From assembly GCA_003220685.1 (NCBI GenBank), contig QHTE01000059.1, positions 1-64,000 on the forward strand: DNA of 64,000 nucleotides, written 5' to 3'. Under the pieces are notes generated by a model that was not told the DNA's origin, made no database searches, and saw nothing but the letters and a program-made list of their open reading frames with translations. A program made the translations under genes and the position numbers. The stretch is from Candidatus Rokuibacteriota bacterium (GTDB lineage: Bacteria; Methylomirabilota; Methylomirabilia; Rokubacteriales; CSP1-6). Of the stretch, positions 45,993-55,399 are shown one piece after another (the stretch's first letter is position 1; each line of letters begins with the position of its first letter).

Positions 45993-47591
45993 ATGCCCCT
46001 GATCGGCTACTCGTATCGCCCCGTCGCGCTCGGGCGGCGGGGCATGGTCGCCTCGGCGCATTCCTACGCGACCGTCGCCGGCCTCGACGTCCTGCGGGCC
46101 GGCGGCACCGCGGCCGACGCGGCGGTCGCGGTGAACGCCGTGCTCGCAGTGACGCAGCCCGAGAACTGCGGCGTCGGCGGCGACATTTTCTGTCTGTATT
46201 ACGAGGCTGCGACCGGCGGCATCCACTATCTCAACGGAGCCGGACGTTCGGGCTCGCGCGCGAGCCTGGAGGAGCTCCGCCGGCGAGGAATGGACCGGCT
46301 CCCCGTCACGGGTCCCGCGACGGTCAGCGTTCCCGGGTGCGTACGCGGCTGGGCGATGCTGCTCGAGCGATTCGGCACGCGTCCGCTGGGCGAGCTGCTG
46401 CAGCCCGCGATCCACTGGGCCTCCCGCGGTTACCCCACGGGCTCGCTCCTGAGCCAGACCATCCGCGACTACGTCGTGGTGCACACCGACCCGGAGTGGC
46501 GGCGCATCTTCGCGCCGGCCGGGAAGAGCCCGGGTTTCGGCGAGCTCCTGGTCCAGGCCGATCTGGGTCGTACGCTCGCCGACCTCGCCGCCGAGGGCCC
46601 CGACCTCTTCTATCGCGGCCGCGTCGGCCAGGCGATCGCCCGGCGGATGGAGGCCGACGGCTTCCTCACGCCCGACGACCTGGCGCGGCACACGGGCGAG
46701 TGGGAGGAGCCGATCTCGACGACCTACCGCGGCCTGACCGTCTACGAGACGCCGCCGCCGACACAGGGGCTCGTCGCGCTGCTCGGGCTCAACCTCCTCG
46801 AGGGCCTGCCGCTCGCCGACCATCCGCCGCACTCGGTCGAGCACCTGCACATGCTCGTCGAGGTGTGCAAGCTGGCGTATGCCGACCGCGATCGGTGGAT
46901 CGGTGACCCGGCCCACGCGAAGGTGCCGCTGGCCGGGCTCCTTTCCAAGCCCTACGCCGCCCGGCGCCGGAACGACTTCGATCCGTCGAAGGCGCAGTCC
47001 CACGCCTTCGGCGATCCGCGCGGCGATACCACGGGCTTCGTCGTGGTCGACGAGCGCGGTAACCTGATCAGCGTGATCCAGAGCCTGTTCAACGCCTTCG
47101 GCTCCGGGGTGGTGGCGCCCGGGACGGGCGTGGTGCTCCAGAATCGCGGCCGCCACTTCAGCACCGACCCGTCGCATCCGTCCGCTCTGGGACCCGGCAA
47201 GCGCCCCTTCCACACTTTGATGGCGTGCATCGCGACCCGGGCCGATCGCCCGGCTCTCGGCTTCGCGACGATGGGCGGCAACGGGCAGGCGATGTTCCAC
47301 CTGCAGGTGCTGACGAATCTCTACGACTACGGCATGGACATCCAGGAGGCGATCGAGCGACCGCGCTTCCTGATGGGCGCGTTCCTTCCGGGCGATTCGG
47401 ACGACATGACGCACGTCGAGGCGCGCGTGCCCGCCGAGGTGCTCGCCGGTCTGGTCGCCAAGGGCCATCGCGTCAAGGCCGCGCCGGAGCTCTTCTGGCG
47501 ATGCGGGCACGCGCACGGCATCGTGCTTCGCGACGGCACCCTGATGGGCGGCGCCGATCCCCGGGGCGACGGGGTAGCGCTGGGCTTCTAG
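45993..47591 (+). CDS. Gamma-glutamyltransferase-type Ntn hydrolase
   Basis: 532-residue protein. The autocatalytic nucleophile is the Thr in GDTTGFVVVDERGN (GDTTGF motif). The large-subunit region has AHSYATVAGLDVLRAGGTAADAAVAVNAVLAVTQPENCGVGGDIFCLYY, and the small-subunit has NAFGSGVVAPGTGVVLQNRGRHF. No signal peptide is visible, so it may be cytosolic, unlike the secreted Escherichia coli Ggt. The start ATG (45993) is 4 nt after the AIR-synthase stop; the two are one operon. The donor substrate is unknown. Confidence 0.9.
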   Translation: MPLIGYSYRPVALGRRGMVASAHSYATVAGLDVLRAGGTAADAAVAVNAVLAVTQPENCGVGGDIFCLYYEAATGGIHYLNGAGRSGSRASLEELRRRGMDRLPVTGPATVSVPGCVRGWAMLLERFGTRPLGELLQPAIHWASRGYPTGSLLSQTIRDYVVVHTDPEWRRIFAPAGKSPGFGELLVQADLGRTLADLAAEGPDLFYRGRVGQAIARRMEADGFLTPDDLARHTGEWEEPISTTYRGLTVYETPPPTQGLVALLGLNLLEGLPLADHPPHSVEHLHMLVEVCKLAYADRDRWIGDPAHAKVPLAGLLSKPYAARRRNDFDPSKAQSHAFGDPRGDTTGFVVVDERGNLISVIQSLFNAFGSGVVAPGTGVVLQNRGRHFSTDPSHPSALGPGKRPFHTLMACIATRADRPALGFATMGGNGQAMFHLQVLTNLYDYGMDIQEAIERPRFLMGAFLPGDSDDMTHVEARVPAEVLAGLVAKGHRVKAAPELFWRCGHAHGIVLRDGTLMGGADPRGDGVALGF

Positions 47592-47593
47592 CG

Positions 47594-48097
47594 ATGCGCG
47601 TCGCGCTCGGGGCGCTGGGGCTCGTCGTCCTGCTCGCCGCGCCGGCGGCGGCGGCGGACTGGGGGCAGATCAAGCCCGCGGTGAGCACGCTGGCGGACGT
47701 CCGCGCGCGATACGGCGCGCCCACCAGGGAGACGCCGCAGCAGATCGACGGCTACGACACTCTGCAGTGGACGTACGAGGGCGCGCAGGCGCCGGCCGGG
47801 ATCGCGAAGATGATCGTCGAGTTCGGTCTCCTCACGCCGTCGGGATACAAGAAGGACGTCGTGCGCGCGTTCCGGCTCGAGCCCAAACCCGACATCTTCA
47901 ACCGGAAGCTGGTGGTGGACGGCTGGGGGCCGCCGTCGCGCATCGGCAAGGAAGGCGACCTGGAGTTCTTCCTCTACGAGCAGGGGCTGCTCGTCTACTT
48001 CAGCCAGGACGCGAAACAGGTGCTCGTGATGATCTTCACGCCGCCGCAGAAGCTGCCGCCCGCCGAGCCGGCCGCGCCGCGCCCGCCTCAGCGATGA
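47594..48097 (+). CDS. Small secreted protein
   Basis: 167-residue protein with a signal peptide (MRVALGALGLVVLLAAPAAAADWG). The mature part contains STLADVRARYGAPTRETPQQIDGYDTLQWTYEG, a SmpA/OmlA-like pattern, and a C-terminal tail rich in Pro. It may be periplasmic. It begins 3 nt after the ggt stop and its last 10 nt overlap the 3' end of the convergent glgE. Function unknown. Confidence 0.7.
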   Translation: MRVALGALGLVVLLAAPAAAADWGQIKPAVSTLADVRARYGAPTRETPQQIDGYDTLQWTYEGAQAPAGIAKMIVEFGLLTPSGYKKDVVRAFRLEPKPDIFNRKLVVDGWGPPSRIGKEGDLEFFLYEQGLLVYFSQDAKQVLVMIFTPPQKLPPAEPAAPRPPQR

Positions 48098-50058
48098 AGG
48101 ACGTAGATCTGCGTAGGCTCCACGCTCGGGTGTAGCTCCACGTAGTTCCTGGCGCCGCGCCACTCGTACCACCGATCGCGCAGGAGCTCGTGCACGCGGT
48201 AGGTCTGCGCCGTGCCGATGCCGAGCTCGGCGCTCGGCACCTCGACCCGGCAGGCGTGCGTGGCGAACGGATCCAGATTGACCGCCACGAAGACGAGGTT
48301 GTCGCGCTCCGGGGTCATCTTGCCGTAGAAGAGGATGTTCGGATCGTCCGCGCCGTAGAACCGGAGGTTCGTGTAGCCGTGGAGCGCGCGGTTCTCGCGC
48401 CGGATGCGGTTGATCCGCGTCACGTAGTCCACGAGGTTGCCAGGCGCGTCCCAGTCCCGCGCCTTGTACTCGTACTTCTCGGAGTTCAGGTACTCCTCCG
48501 ATCCTGGCTCGCGCGGGACGTTCTCGCAGAGCTCGTAGCCGGAGTAGATCCCGTACAGGGACGAGAGCGTCGCGGCCAGGACGAGCCGCGTCTTGAAGGC
48601 CGGGCGGCCGCCCCGCTGCAGGGTCTCGTGGAGGATGTCGGGGGTATTGGGCCAGAGATTGCCGCGGAAATACTCCGACACCGGCGGCGTGGTGATCTCC
48701 GTCAGGTAGTCGATCAGCTCCTGCTTCGTGTTCCGCCACGTGAAGTACGTGTAGGACTGGGTGAAGCCCGACTTGGCGAGCACCTTCATCATCTTGGGGC
48801 GCGTGAACGCCTCGGCCAGGAAGACGACCTCGGGATGCGCGTCCTTCACGGCGCGGATCAGCCACTCCCAGAACTTCGCCGGCTTGGTGTGAGGATTGTC
48901 GACGCGAAACGTGCTGACCCCGTGGCCGATCCAGAACTCGATGATCTGCCGCATCTCCTCCCAGAGCGCCGGGGCCGCCTCGCCCTGGAAGTTCAGCGGA
49001 TAGATGTCCTGGTACTTCTTCGGCGGGTTCTCGGCGTACTTGATCGTGCCGTCGGGCCGGTGAAAGAACCACTCCGGGTGCTGCCGGACCCAGGGATGGT
49101 CCGGCGAGCACTGGATCGCGAAGTCGAGCGCGACCTCGAGCCCGAGCCGCCGCGCCGCCTCGACGAACCGATCGAAGTCCTCGAGCGTGCCGAGATCGGG
49201 ATGCACGGCCGTGTAGCCGCCGTCGGCGCTGCCGATGGCCCACGGGCTTCCCGGATCGCCGGCCGCGGCCACCAGGGCGTTGTTGCGCCCCTTGCGGTGC
49301 GAGCGCCCGATCGGATGGATCGGCGGCAAATACACCGTGTCGAAGCCCATCGCCGCGGCACGGGCCAGCTGCGCCTCGGCCTCCTTGAACGTGGCGCTTC
49401 GGTCGGGGGTCGAGCCCGAGCGCGGGAAGAACTCGTACCACGCGGCGAAGCGCGCGCGCTCCGGATCCACGATCACCTCGAGCTCGCGCGCGGCCCACGT
49501 GGCGTCGGTTCGATCGAGATGCCGGGTCATCAGCGCGGCCAGCGCCGGGTCGGCGGCCACCGCCACCGCCTCCGATGGGGCCGGCGCCCGCTCGATCCGG
49601 TCGGCGTACGCGCCGAGCGCCGCGCGATCGGCCGCCGCGGTCGCCCGCGACGCCGCGGCGCGGATCAGCGCCAGACCTTCGCCGAGCGCGCTCGCGAGGT
49701 TCTGGCCGCCGGCGCGGCGCTTTTCCAGATCAGCGACCCAGGAGAGGAACGGCTCGGGAAGCGCCTCGATCGTGAAGCGGTACCGTCCGGTCGCGGCGAG
49801 CGTGAAGGCGCCCGCCCAGCGGTCGTTGTCGACGTGGCGCATCGGCGCTTCGCGCCACTCGAGCTCGCCGTCGCGGCGATAGCGCAGATACGCCACCAGG
49901 ACGTCGTGGCCATCCTTGAAGATGTCGGCCGAGACCTCGAGGCCCGCGCCGACCTCGCGCTTGACGGGATAGCGGCCGCCGTCCACGGCCGGCTCCACGC
50001 TCTCGATGACGACGGTACGGCGGGGCGCCTCGATCGTCGGCGCGCTCACTCGGCTCAC
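48088..50058 (-). CDS. glgE: Alpha-1,4-glucan:maltose-1-phosphate maltosyltransferase GlgE
   Basis: GH13 enzyme of 656 residues that elongates alpha-glucan with maltose-1-phosphate. The N-terminal domain carries VAYLRYRRDGELEWREAPM and WAGAFTLAATGRYRFTIEA. The catalytic barrel shows FDTVYLPPIHPIGRSHRKGRNN, FAIQCSPDHPWV, the nucleophile Asp in STFRVDNPHTKP and the acid/base Glu in VVFLAEAFTRPKMM. These are GlgE-specific phrases. The GTG start (50058) overlaps the DUF3536 stop. TreS, Mak (Pep2) and GlgM, which make maltose-1-phosphate, are not in the window. Confidence 0.93.
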   Translation of the reverse strand: MSRVSAPTIEAPRRTVVIESVEPAVDGGRYPVKREVGAGLEVSADIFKDGHDVLVAYLRYRRDGELEWREAPMRHVDNDRWAGAFTLAATGRYRFTIEALPEPFLSWVADLEKRRAGGQNLASALGEGLALIRAAASRATAAADRAALGAYADRIERAPAPSEAVAVAADPALAALMTRHLDRTDATWAARELEVIVDPERARFAAWYEFFPRSGSTPDRSATFKEAEAQLARAAAMGFDTVYLPPIHPIGRSHRKGRNNALVAAAGDPGSPWAIGSADGGYTAVHPDLGTLEDFDRFVEAARRLGLEVALDFAIQCSPDHPWVRQHPEWFFHRPDGTIKYAENPPKKYQDIYPLNFQGEAAPALWEEMRQIIEFWIGHGVSTFRVDNPHTKPAKFWEWLIRAVKDAHPEVVFLAEAFTRPKMMKVLAKSGFTQSYTYFTWRNTKQELIDYLTEITTPPVSEYFRGNLWPNTPDILHETLQRGGRPAFKTRLVLAATLSSLYGIYSGYELCENVPREPGSEEYLNSEKYEYKARDWDAPGNLVDYVTRINRIRRENRALHGYTNLRFYGADDPNILFYGKMTPERDNLVFVAVNLDPFATHACRVEVPSAELGIGTAQTYRVHELLRDRWYEWRGARNYVELHPSVEPTQIYVLHR

Positions 50059-52433
50059 GCGGCCAGGCTGAAGCCGAGCGCGGTCGCGAGCGGCAGGAGC
50101 TCGCCCCGCGCGTCGGGCCGCTCGCTCCAGATCTGGAAGAACCGGTTCTGGGCCGCCCAGTGGCCGTAGCGGATACCGAGGCGCCGCGCGCCCTCGATGA
50201 GGGCGGTCGCCTGGGCGACGCGCTCGCGCGACGGCAATTCGGCCACCAGGGCCAGCACGCGGGCCACGGCGCTCTGCATGACGAAGCGCTGCGGCATCAG
50301 GTCGAGGGTGAGGCCCAGCGCCTTGGCCTCTTCCCCGATGCCGACGACGCGATAGGGGATCGCCGTGAGCTCGGGGACGGACAAGAGCTCGAAGCTCACC
50401 TGCTGCTCGAGCACGTGGCGCGCGATGATCGCGAGCGCCTCGGGGATCGGCGCGTCGGCGTCGCGCAGGTAGTGGACGAGCTTGCGGTTTTCCTCCCAGA
50501 TCTTCCGGTACGTTTCCTCGTGACGCTCGAGGGTGGCCCGGATGACGTTGGCCAGGACGCGGCGGCGCTCGTCGAGGAACAGATGACCTAACGACGAGAG
50601 TCCGCCGGGGAAGTACTCGTCGAGCCCGCGCACCAAGTCGGCGACGCTCTGCCGCGCGCACCGGGCCAGCAGGTCGGCCTTCAGCGCGTCGTACGTCGCC
50701 TGATCGTCCCAGCTGCGGACACCGCACGAGAAGTCGTGGCCGCCGAAGTGGGCGAGCGCGTACACCACCTCACGCGTCTCGCCCGTGATCTCCGAGCTCA
50801 CCCGCACGTGCGCGACGGCCAGCGTCGTGCCGTCGGCGGTCTCCCGCGCCCCGTCGAGCCGCTCGACCCGATAGGCGTAGACGCGCGCGTCGGCCGGATA
50901 TTCGGCGAGGAGGCCGGTGATCGCGTAGTGGGTCACGACCCGGCTCAGGTTGACCGCGGCCGGGCGGACCAGGCGCCGGTAGACCTCGGCGCCGTCGCGC
51001 ATCGCGCGCAGGTTGCTCGGCGCGGCGGCGAGCCGCCGGACGAACTCGTCCTCGAGCCGTCCGCCGCCGAGGTCGTTCAGGTACTGGAGCGCCATCGCGG
51101 CATAGCGGAGGATCTGCACGGGCTCGATCGCCGAGATCTCGTCGAAGAACCAGCCGCACGAGGTGTACATGAGCAGCCGGTTGCGCTCGAGCTCGAGGAG
51201 CCTCCGCGCCTCGACGCGCGCGGCGGGATCGAGCTGGCCGCGCGCGCGGTCAGCGAAGAACGCCTCGAGCCGCTCCGGGCTCCGGTCGAGCAGGACCGTG
51301 GCGTAGTCGTCGCGGGCCGCCCACGGGTCCTTGAGGTGCGCCGAGGCGCGCGCCTCGAAGAACGAATCGATCTGGTCGCGGAGCCAGTCGAGGGCGTCGC
51401 GGAGCGGCGCGCGCCAGCGCTGGTGCCAGTCGCCGCGGGTGCGGCAGCCGCAATCGGCGCGCCAGCGCTCGATGCCGTGGGCGCAGCTCCACGAGGTGTG
51501 CTCGTGGATCTCGACCTCGTGCGTGGGCGGGTTGGCCGCCAGGAACGCGCCGTAGTTCGTGAGGGTCGCCGTGCCTTCCGCCTCGATCTGCTGGACCGCG
51601 GCGGCGAGCGCCATCTCGCCGAAGCGGCTGTGATGGCCGTAGGTCTCGCCGTCGGTCGCGCAGTGCACGAGCTGCGGCCAGGTGCGCGCGTCGGAGAAGG
51701 CGGCGTTGAGCCACGCTACTAGGTTTTCGGAGCGCTCGAGCAGCCGCTCGAATGCAATCGCGCGCGAGATGGGGCCGTCGTAGAAGAAAAGCGCCAGGCG
51801 GAGCCCGCGCGGCCCGCGCCAGAGATAGGCGCGGCTCGGGTCGATCCCGCCACTCACGTCCTCCCAGGCCTCGGTCCCGAGCGGCCGCACGCGCTGGGCC
51901 TGGTGAGGGGCCAGGATCGTGAATTTCACGCCGGCCTCGGCGAGCACCTCGAGCGACTCGTTGTCGACCGCAGTCTCCGGTAGCCAGAGCCCCTCGGGCT
52001 CGCGCCCGAACCGCGCGCGAAAGTCGTCGATCCCCCAGCGCACCTGCGTGACCTTGTCGCGGCGCGTGGCGAGCGGCATGATCATGTGGTTGTAGACTTG
52101 GGCGCACGCGTTGCCGTGCCCGCGCGCGGCGACGCTCGCGCGGTCGGCCTCGACGATCTTCGCGTAGACGTCCGGCCGGTGGCGCTCGAGCCAGGCGAAG
52201 AGCGTCGGCCCGATGTTGAACGAGATCTTCTCGAAATTGTCGACGATGTCGAGCACGCGGTTGTCGTCGTCGACACGCCGGGCCGCGGTGTTCGGCGCGT
52301 AGCACTCCGCGGTCACGCGCTCGTTCCAGTCGTGGAACGGCGCCGCCGAGTCCTGCACCTCGATCGACTCGAGCCAGGGACTCTCGCGCGGCGGCTGATA
52401 GAAGTGGCCGTGGACGATGATCGCGCGGTTCAA
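50055..52433 (-). CDS. GH57-type protein with DUF3536
   Basis: 792-residue protein. The GH57 motifs are present: VHGHFYQPPRESPWLESI (motif 1), GLWLPETAVDNESLEVLAEAG (motif 3, with the catalytic Glu) and VHCATDGETYGHH (motif 4). The remaining roughly 400 C-terminal residues are DUF3536 (helical, for example ADLVRGLDEYFPGGLSSLGHLFLDERRRVL). GH57 enzymes include amylases, branching enzymes and 4-alpha-glucanotransferases; the activity here is not known. The start is a TTG at 52433 that overlaps the glgC stop (TTGA). Its position between glgC and glgE suggests an alpha-glucan role. Confidence 0.85.
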   Translation of the reverse strand: MNRAIIVHGHFYQPPRESPWLESIEVQDSAAPFHDWNERVTAECYAPNTAARRVDDDNRVLDIVDNFEKISFNIGPTLFAWLERHRPDVYAKIVEADRASVAARGHGNACAQVYNHMIMPLATRRDKVTQVRWGIDDFRARFGREPEGLWLPETAVDNESLEVLAEAGVKFTILAPHQAQRVRPLGTEAWEDVSGGIDPSRAYLWRGPRGLRLALFFYDGPISRAIAFERLLERSENLVAWLNAAFSDARTWPQLVHCATDGETYGHHSRFGEMALAAAVQQIEAEGTATLTNYGAFLAANPPTHEVEIHEHTSWSCAHGIERWRADCGCRTRGDWHQRWRAPLRDALDWLRDQIDSFFEARASAHLKDPWAARDDYATVLLDRSPERLEAFFADRARGQLDPAARVEARRLLELERNRLLMYTSCGWFFDEISAIEPVQILRYAAMALQYLNDLGGGRLEDEFVRRLAAAPSNLRAMRDGAEVYRRLVRPAAVNLSRVVTHYAITGLLAEYPADARVYAYRVERLDGARETADGTTLAVAHVRVSSEITGETREVVYALAHFGGHDFSCGVRSWDDQATYDALKADLLARCARQSVADLVRGLDEYFPGGLSSLGHLFLDERRRVLANVIRATLERHEETYRKIWEENRKLVHYLRDADAPIPEALAIIARHVLEQQVSFELLSVPELTAIPYRVVGIGEEAKALGLTLDLMPQRFVMQSAVARVLALVAELPSRERVAQATALIEGARRLGIRYGHWAAQNRFFQIWSERPDARGELLPLATALGFSLAA

Positions 52434-53671
52434 AATTCCTCGATCCCGCGCAGGAACTCCCGGCGCCCCCCGCGGGGCAGCACCACCAGGCCCGAGGCGT
52501 CGACGTGGTAGCTGCGGCGGTCGGCGGCCGGGTCGTGGCCGATCTCGACGCCGGCCGGGATGATGTTGAAGCGGTCGATGATGGCGCGGCGCAGGTGGGC
52601 GCCCTTGCCGACCGTGGTGTGGTCCATCACGATCGAGTCCTCGATCACCGCGCCCTCGTTGACCCACACCGAGCGGCCGAGGATCGAGTTGCGGATCGTC
52701 GCGCGCTTGACCAGCGACGACTCGCCGATCTGCGCGTTGTCGACGTCGCCCCCGATGAAGCGCGCCGCGGGGCCGGCGTGGTGCTCGCTGCGGATCGCCC
52801 AGAGCCGGTTGTCGAGGTCGAAGCGCGGCGACTCGCCCAGGAGATCCATGTGCGCCTCCCAGTAGGAGGCGATCGTGCCGACGTCGCGCCAGTAGTCCTG
52901 CTCCTCGTACGGCTTCACCCCGGGCACCTCGTTCTTCTGGAAGTCGTACGCGAAGACGCGGCCGGTCGGCACGAGCTCCGGGATGATCGAGCGGCCGAAG
53001 TCGTGGTCGGTGGAGCGCCGCGCGTCGGCCACGAGGGCGTCGACCAGCGGCTGGCGGGTGAAGATGTAGTTCCCCATCGAGACGAGCGCGCGCTCGGGAT
53101 CGTCCGGCAGCGGCGCCGGGTTCGCGGGCTTCTCGTCGAACTGGACGACGCGCCCCACCCGGTCCACGGCGAGCACGCCGAACTGGCGCGCGTCGGCCAG
53201 CGGCACCGGTCGGGCCGCGATGGTGACGTCGGCCGCCGACTCCTGGTGGAACGCGAGCATCTGGTTCACGTCCATCCGGTACACGTGATCGGAGCCAAAG
53301 ACCGCGACCACGTCCGCGTTGAAGTCGTCGATCAGGTTGAGATTCTGCAGCACCGCATCGGCCGTTCCCCTATACCAGGCGGCGCCGACCCGCATCTGCG
53401 GCGGCACGACCGTCACGAAGAAGTCCGGCAGCATGCCGCTCGTCCGCCAGGCCAGCCGCAGGTGCTCGATCAGCGACTGCGCCTTGTACTGCACGAGCAC
53501 GTAGAGGGACGGCATGTCGGAGTTCATGAAGTTCGACAGGACGAAATCGATCAGGCGATGCCGGCCGCCGAAAGGCACCGCCGACTTCGAGCGCTCGCGC
53601 GTCAGCGGCTGCAGGCGATCGCCACGGCCCCCGGCCATGATCATCGCGAGCAGTCGCGCGCGCCGCGGCAT
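52430..53671 (-). CDS. glgC: Glucose-1-phosphate adenylyltransferase GlgC
   Basis: 413-residue enzyme making ADP-glucose, the glycogen precursor. Motifs: MIMAGGRGDRLQPLTRERSKSAVPFGG (pyrophosphorylase loop; usually KPAVPF, here KSAVPF), YRGTADAVLQNLNLI, FGSDHVYRMD, and a C-terminal left-handed beta-helix (RNSILGRSVWVNEGAVIEDSIVMDHTTVGKGAHLRRAIIDR). Start ATG 53671; the GH57 branching-enzyme stop lies 5 nt upstream. No GlgA is visible here. Confidence 0.95.
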   Translation of the reverse strand: MPRRARLLAMIMAGGRGDRLQPLTRERSKSAVPFGGRHRLIDFVLSNFMNSDMPSLYVLVQYKAQSLIEHLRLAWRTSGMLPDFFVTVVPPQMRVGAAWYRGTADAVLQNLNLIDDFNADVVAVFGSDHVYRMDVNQMLAFHQESAADVTIAARPVPLADARQFGVLAVDRVGRVVQFDEKPANPAPLPDDPERALVSMGNYIFTRQPLVDALVADARRSTDHDFGRSIIPELVPTGRVFAYDFQKNEVPGVKPYEEQDYWRDVGTIASYWEAHMDLLGESPRFDLDNRLWAIRSEHHAGPAARFIGGDVDNAQIGESSLVKRATIRNSILGRSVWVNEGAVIEDSIVMDHTTVGKGAHLRRAIIDRFNIIPAGVEIGHDPAADRRSYHVDASGLVVLPRGGRREFLRGIEEF

Positions 53672-53676
53672 CCGAG

Positions 53677-55380
53677 CTAGCCCGCCGTCGGCGCCCCGAG
53701 ACCCCAGGCGGGGCTGAGGTCCGGGAAGCAGAAGTCGTCGCGCTCGAGCCGCCCGAGCGAGTGCGCGGCGTCGGGGGAGAGCGTGTCCCCCGCCTCCAGC
53801 GCGCGCGCCATCTCGCAGAGCCGCTTGAACTCGGCATAGTGCTCGGCCACCCGCCGCTCGGCATAGTCGGAGGCGGTGCCGGTCGTGATTAGGAACTGCC
53901 AGTCGGAGGACTGGAGCAGCAAGAGCTCCCGTGTCGCCTGGGTGAGCACGCGCTGGAGCTCGGGGCGCTCGTCGCGGGCGAGCCGCGTCAGGTGCCCGAC
54001 CCACTCCGTCTCGGCGCTGTAGACGCGGTCCCAGGTCCACTCGGTGCTGCGGTTGAGCCAGACCCGGTGGTCGCCCCCCTCGCCCCACGAGCCTTCCGGC
54101 AGCGACAGGGTCGAGCGCGCCGGCACCGCCGCGAGCGCCTCGCCGAGCGTCGCGCGCGAGACGTCGCGGCGCTCCATCTCGCGCGCGACGCGCTCGAGCC
54201 ACAGGGGCCCCTCGAACCACCAGTGACCAAAGAGCTCGGCGTCGTAGGGCGAGCAGACGAGGGACGGTCCCTTGCCCGCGCGCGCGAGGGTGTCCACTAC
54301 CAGGTCGACGAAGTGGCCCGCCTGGAGGCCGACCTTCTGGACGGCGGCCTCCGGGTCGTAGACCGCCTTGGTCCCGAGGTCGCCCTGGTTGTCGGTGATC
54401 CGCCAGAACCGGAGCCCCCCGGGGAAGTGCTTCTTGTGGAACTCGAGGTAGGCGTAGTCCCCGGGGTAACCTTGCTCGCGGCTCCACACCTGCACCGTGG
54501 TCCGCGGGTCGCGGAAGAAGGCGACGGCCTGGCCCTGGCCCCCTCGCGAGGCGACTTTGTAGGGCAGGTAGGGCGACCGTGCCTGCCCGGTGGGCATAGC
54601 CGTCGGAGCCGGCTCGGTCTTGGCCTCCTTCTTCAATGGAAGGAAGTCGCGATAGAGGAATAGGGGCTGGCTGGCCGAGACCAGGTGGGCGTCGGCGACG
54701 AAGTACTCGAGCCCGTGCATCGCCAGCATCTCCTCGATGCCGGGCCGGACGCGGCGCTCGCGCCCGCTGTCGGGCCCGGTTGGGGGTGTCCATTCGTACC
54801 GGGGGCGGTAGGCGCACTCCGGCAGCCAGATGCCCCGCGGCGAGCGGCCGAAATGCCGCCGGTGGGTCTCGACGGCGGTCCTGAGCTGAAGGTGGATCGA
54901 CTCATCCCGCCCCAGCAGGGGCAGATAGCCGTGGGTCGCGGCGCAGGTGATGACCTCCACGTGGCCCCCGCGCTGCAGGTCGGCGAAGGTGCCGGGAATA
55001 TCCCCGCCGATCCTCCGGTGCATCTCCCACATCCGCTCGAAGAACTCTTCCCAGAAGTGGGTGAGACGGACAATCTCCTTCTGGCCCGCGCGCGTGAAGT
55101 GCTCCCGCGATTCGGCGCAAGCGCGCCGAACGTTATCGTGGTAAAAAGATAATTCCTTCTGAAATTCGGGCGAGGCGAGCTGCTCGGTCAGTACGGGCGA
55201 CAGGTTGATCGTCCACTTGGGCGAGATCCCATCGGCGACCAGACGGTGCGCCGTCTCGAGCAGCGGCAGGTAGCACTCGAAGGCCGCCTCGCAGAGCCAG
55301 TCGCTGCCATGGGGCCAGCGGCCGTGATTGACCACCATCGGAAGATGGGTGTGGAGTACCAGGGCGAATGGTGAGGCCAT
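53677..55380 (-). CDS. GH57 1,4-alpha-glucan branching enzyme
   Basis: 567-residue GH57 protein (DUF1957-type C-terminus). Motif 1 is VLHTHLPMVVNHGRWPHG; motif 3 RGIWLPECAYRP with the nucleophile Glu; motif 4 YDAELFGHWWFEGP with the acid/base Asp; and FWRITDNQGDLGTKAVYDP. These match the bacterial GH57 branching enzymes of the TK1436 type. The start ATG 55380 lies only 19 bp from the start of divergent treZ. It heads the minus-strand operon GH57-BE, glgC, DUF3536, glgE. Confidence 0.88.
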   Translation of the reverse strand: MASPFALVLHTHLPMVVNHGRWPHGSDWLCEAAFECYLPLLETAHRLVADGISPKWTINLSPVLTEQLASPEFQKELSFYHDNVRRACAESREHFTRAGQKEIVRLTHFWEEFFERMWEMHRRIGGDIPGTFADLQRGGHVEVITCAATHGYLPLLGRDESIHLQLRTAVETHRRHFGRSPRGIWLPECAYRPRYEWTPPTGPDSGRERRVRPGIEEMLAMHGLEYFVADAHLVSASQPLFLYRDFLPLKKEAKTEPAPTAMPTGQARSPYLPYKVASRGGQGQAVAFFRDPRTTVQVWSREQGYPGDYAYLEFHKKHFPGGLRFWRITDNQGDLGTKAVYDPEAAVQKVGLQAGHFVDLVVDTLARAGKGPSLVCSPYDAELFGHWWFEGPLWLERVAREMERRDVSRATLGEALAAVPARSTLSLPEGSWGEGGDHRVWLNRSTEWTWDRVYSAETEWVGHLTRLARDERPELQRVLTQATRELLLLQSSDWQFLITTGTASDYAERRVAEHYAEFKRLCEMARALEAGDTLSPDAAHSLGRLERDDFCFPDLSPAWGLGAPTAG

Positions 55381-55399
55381 GGGGTCTTCATTGGACCGT

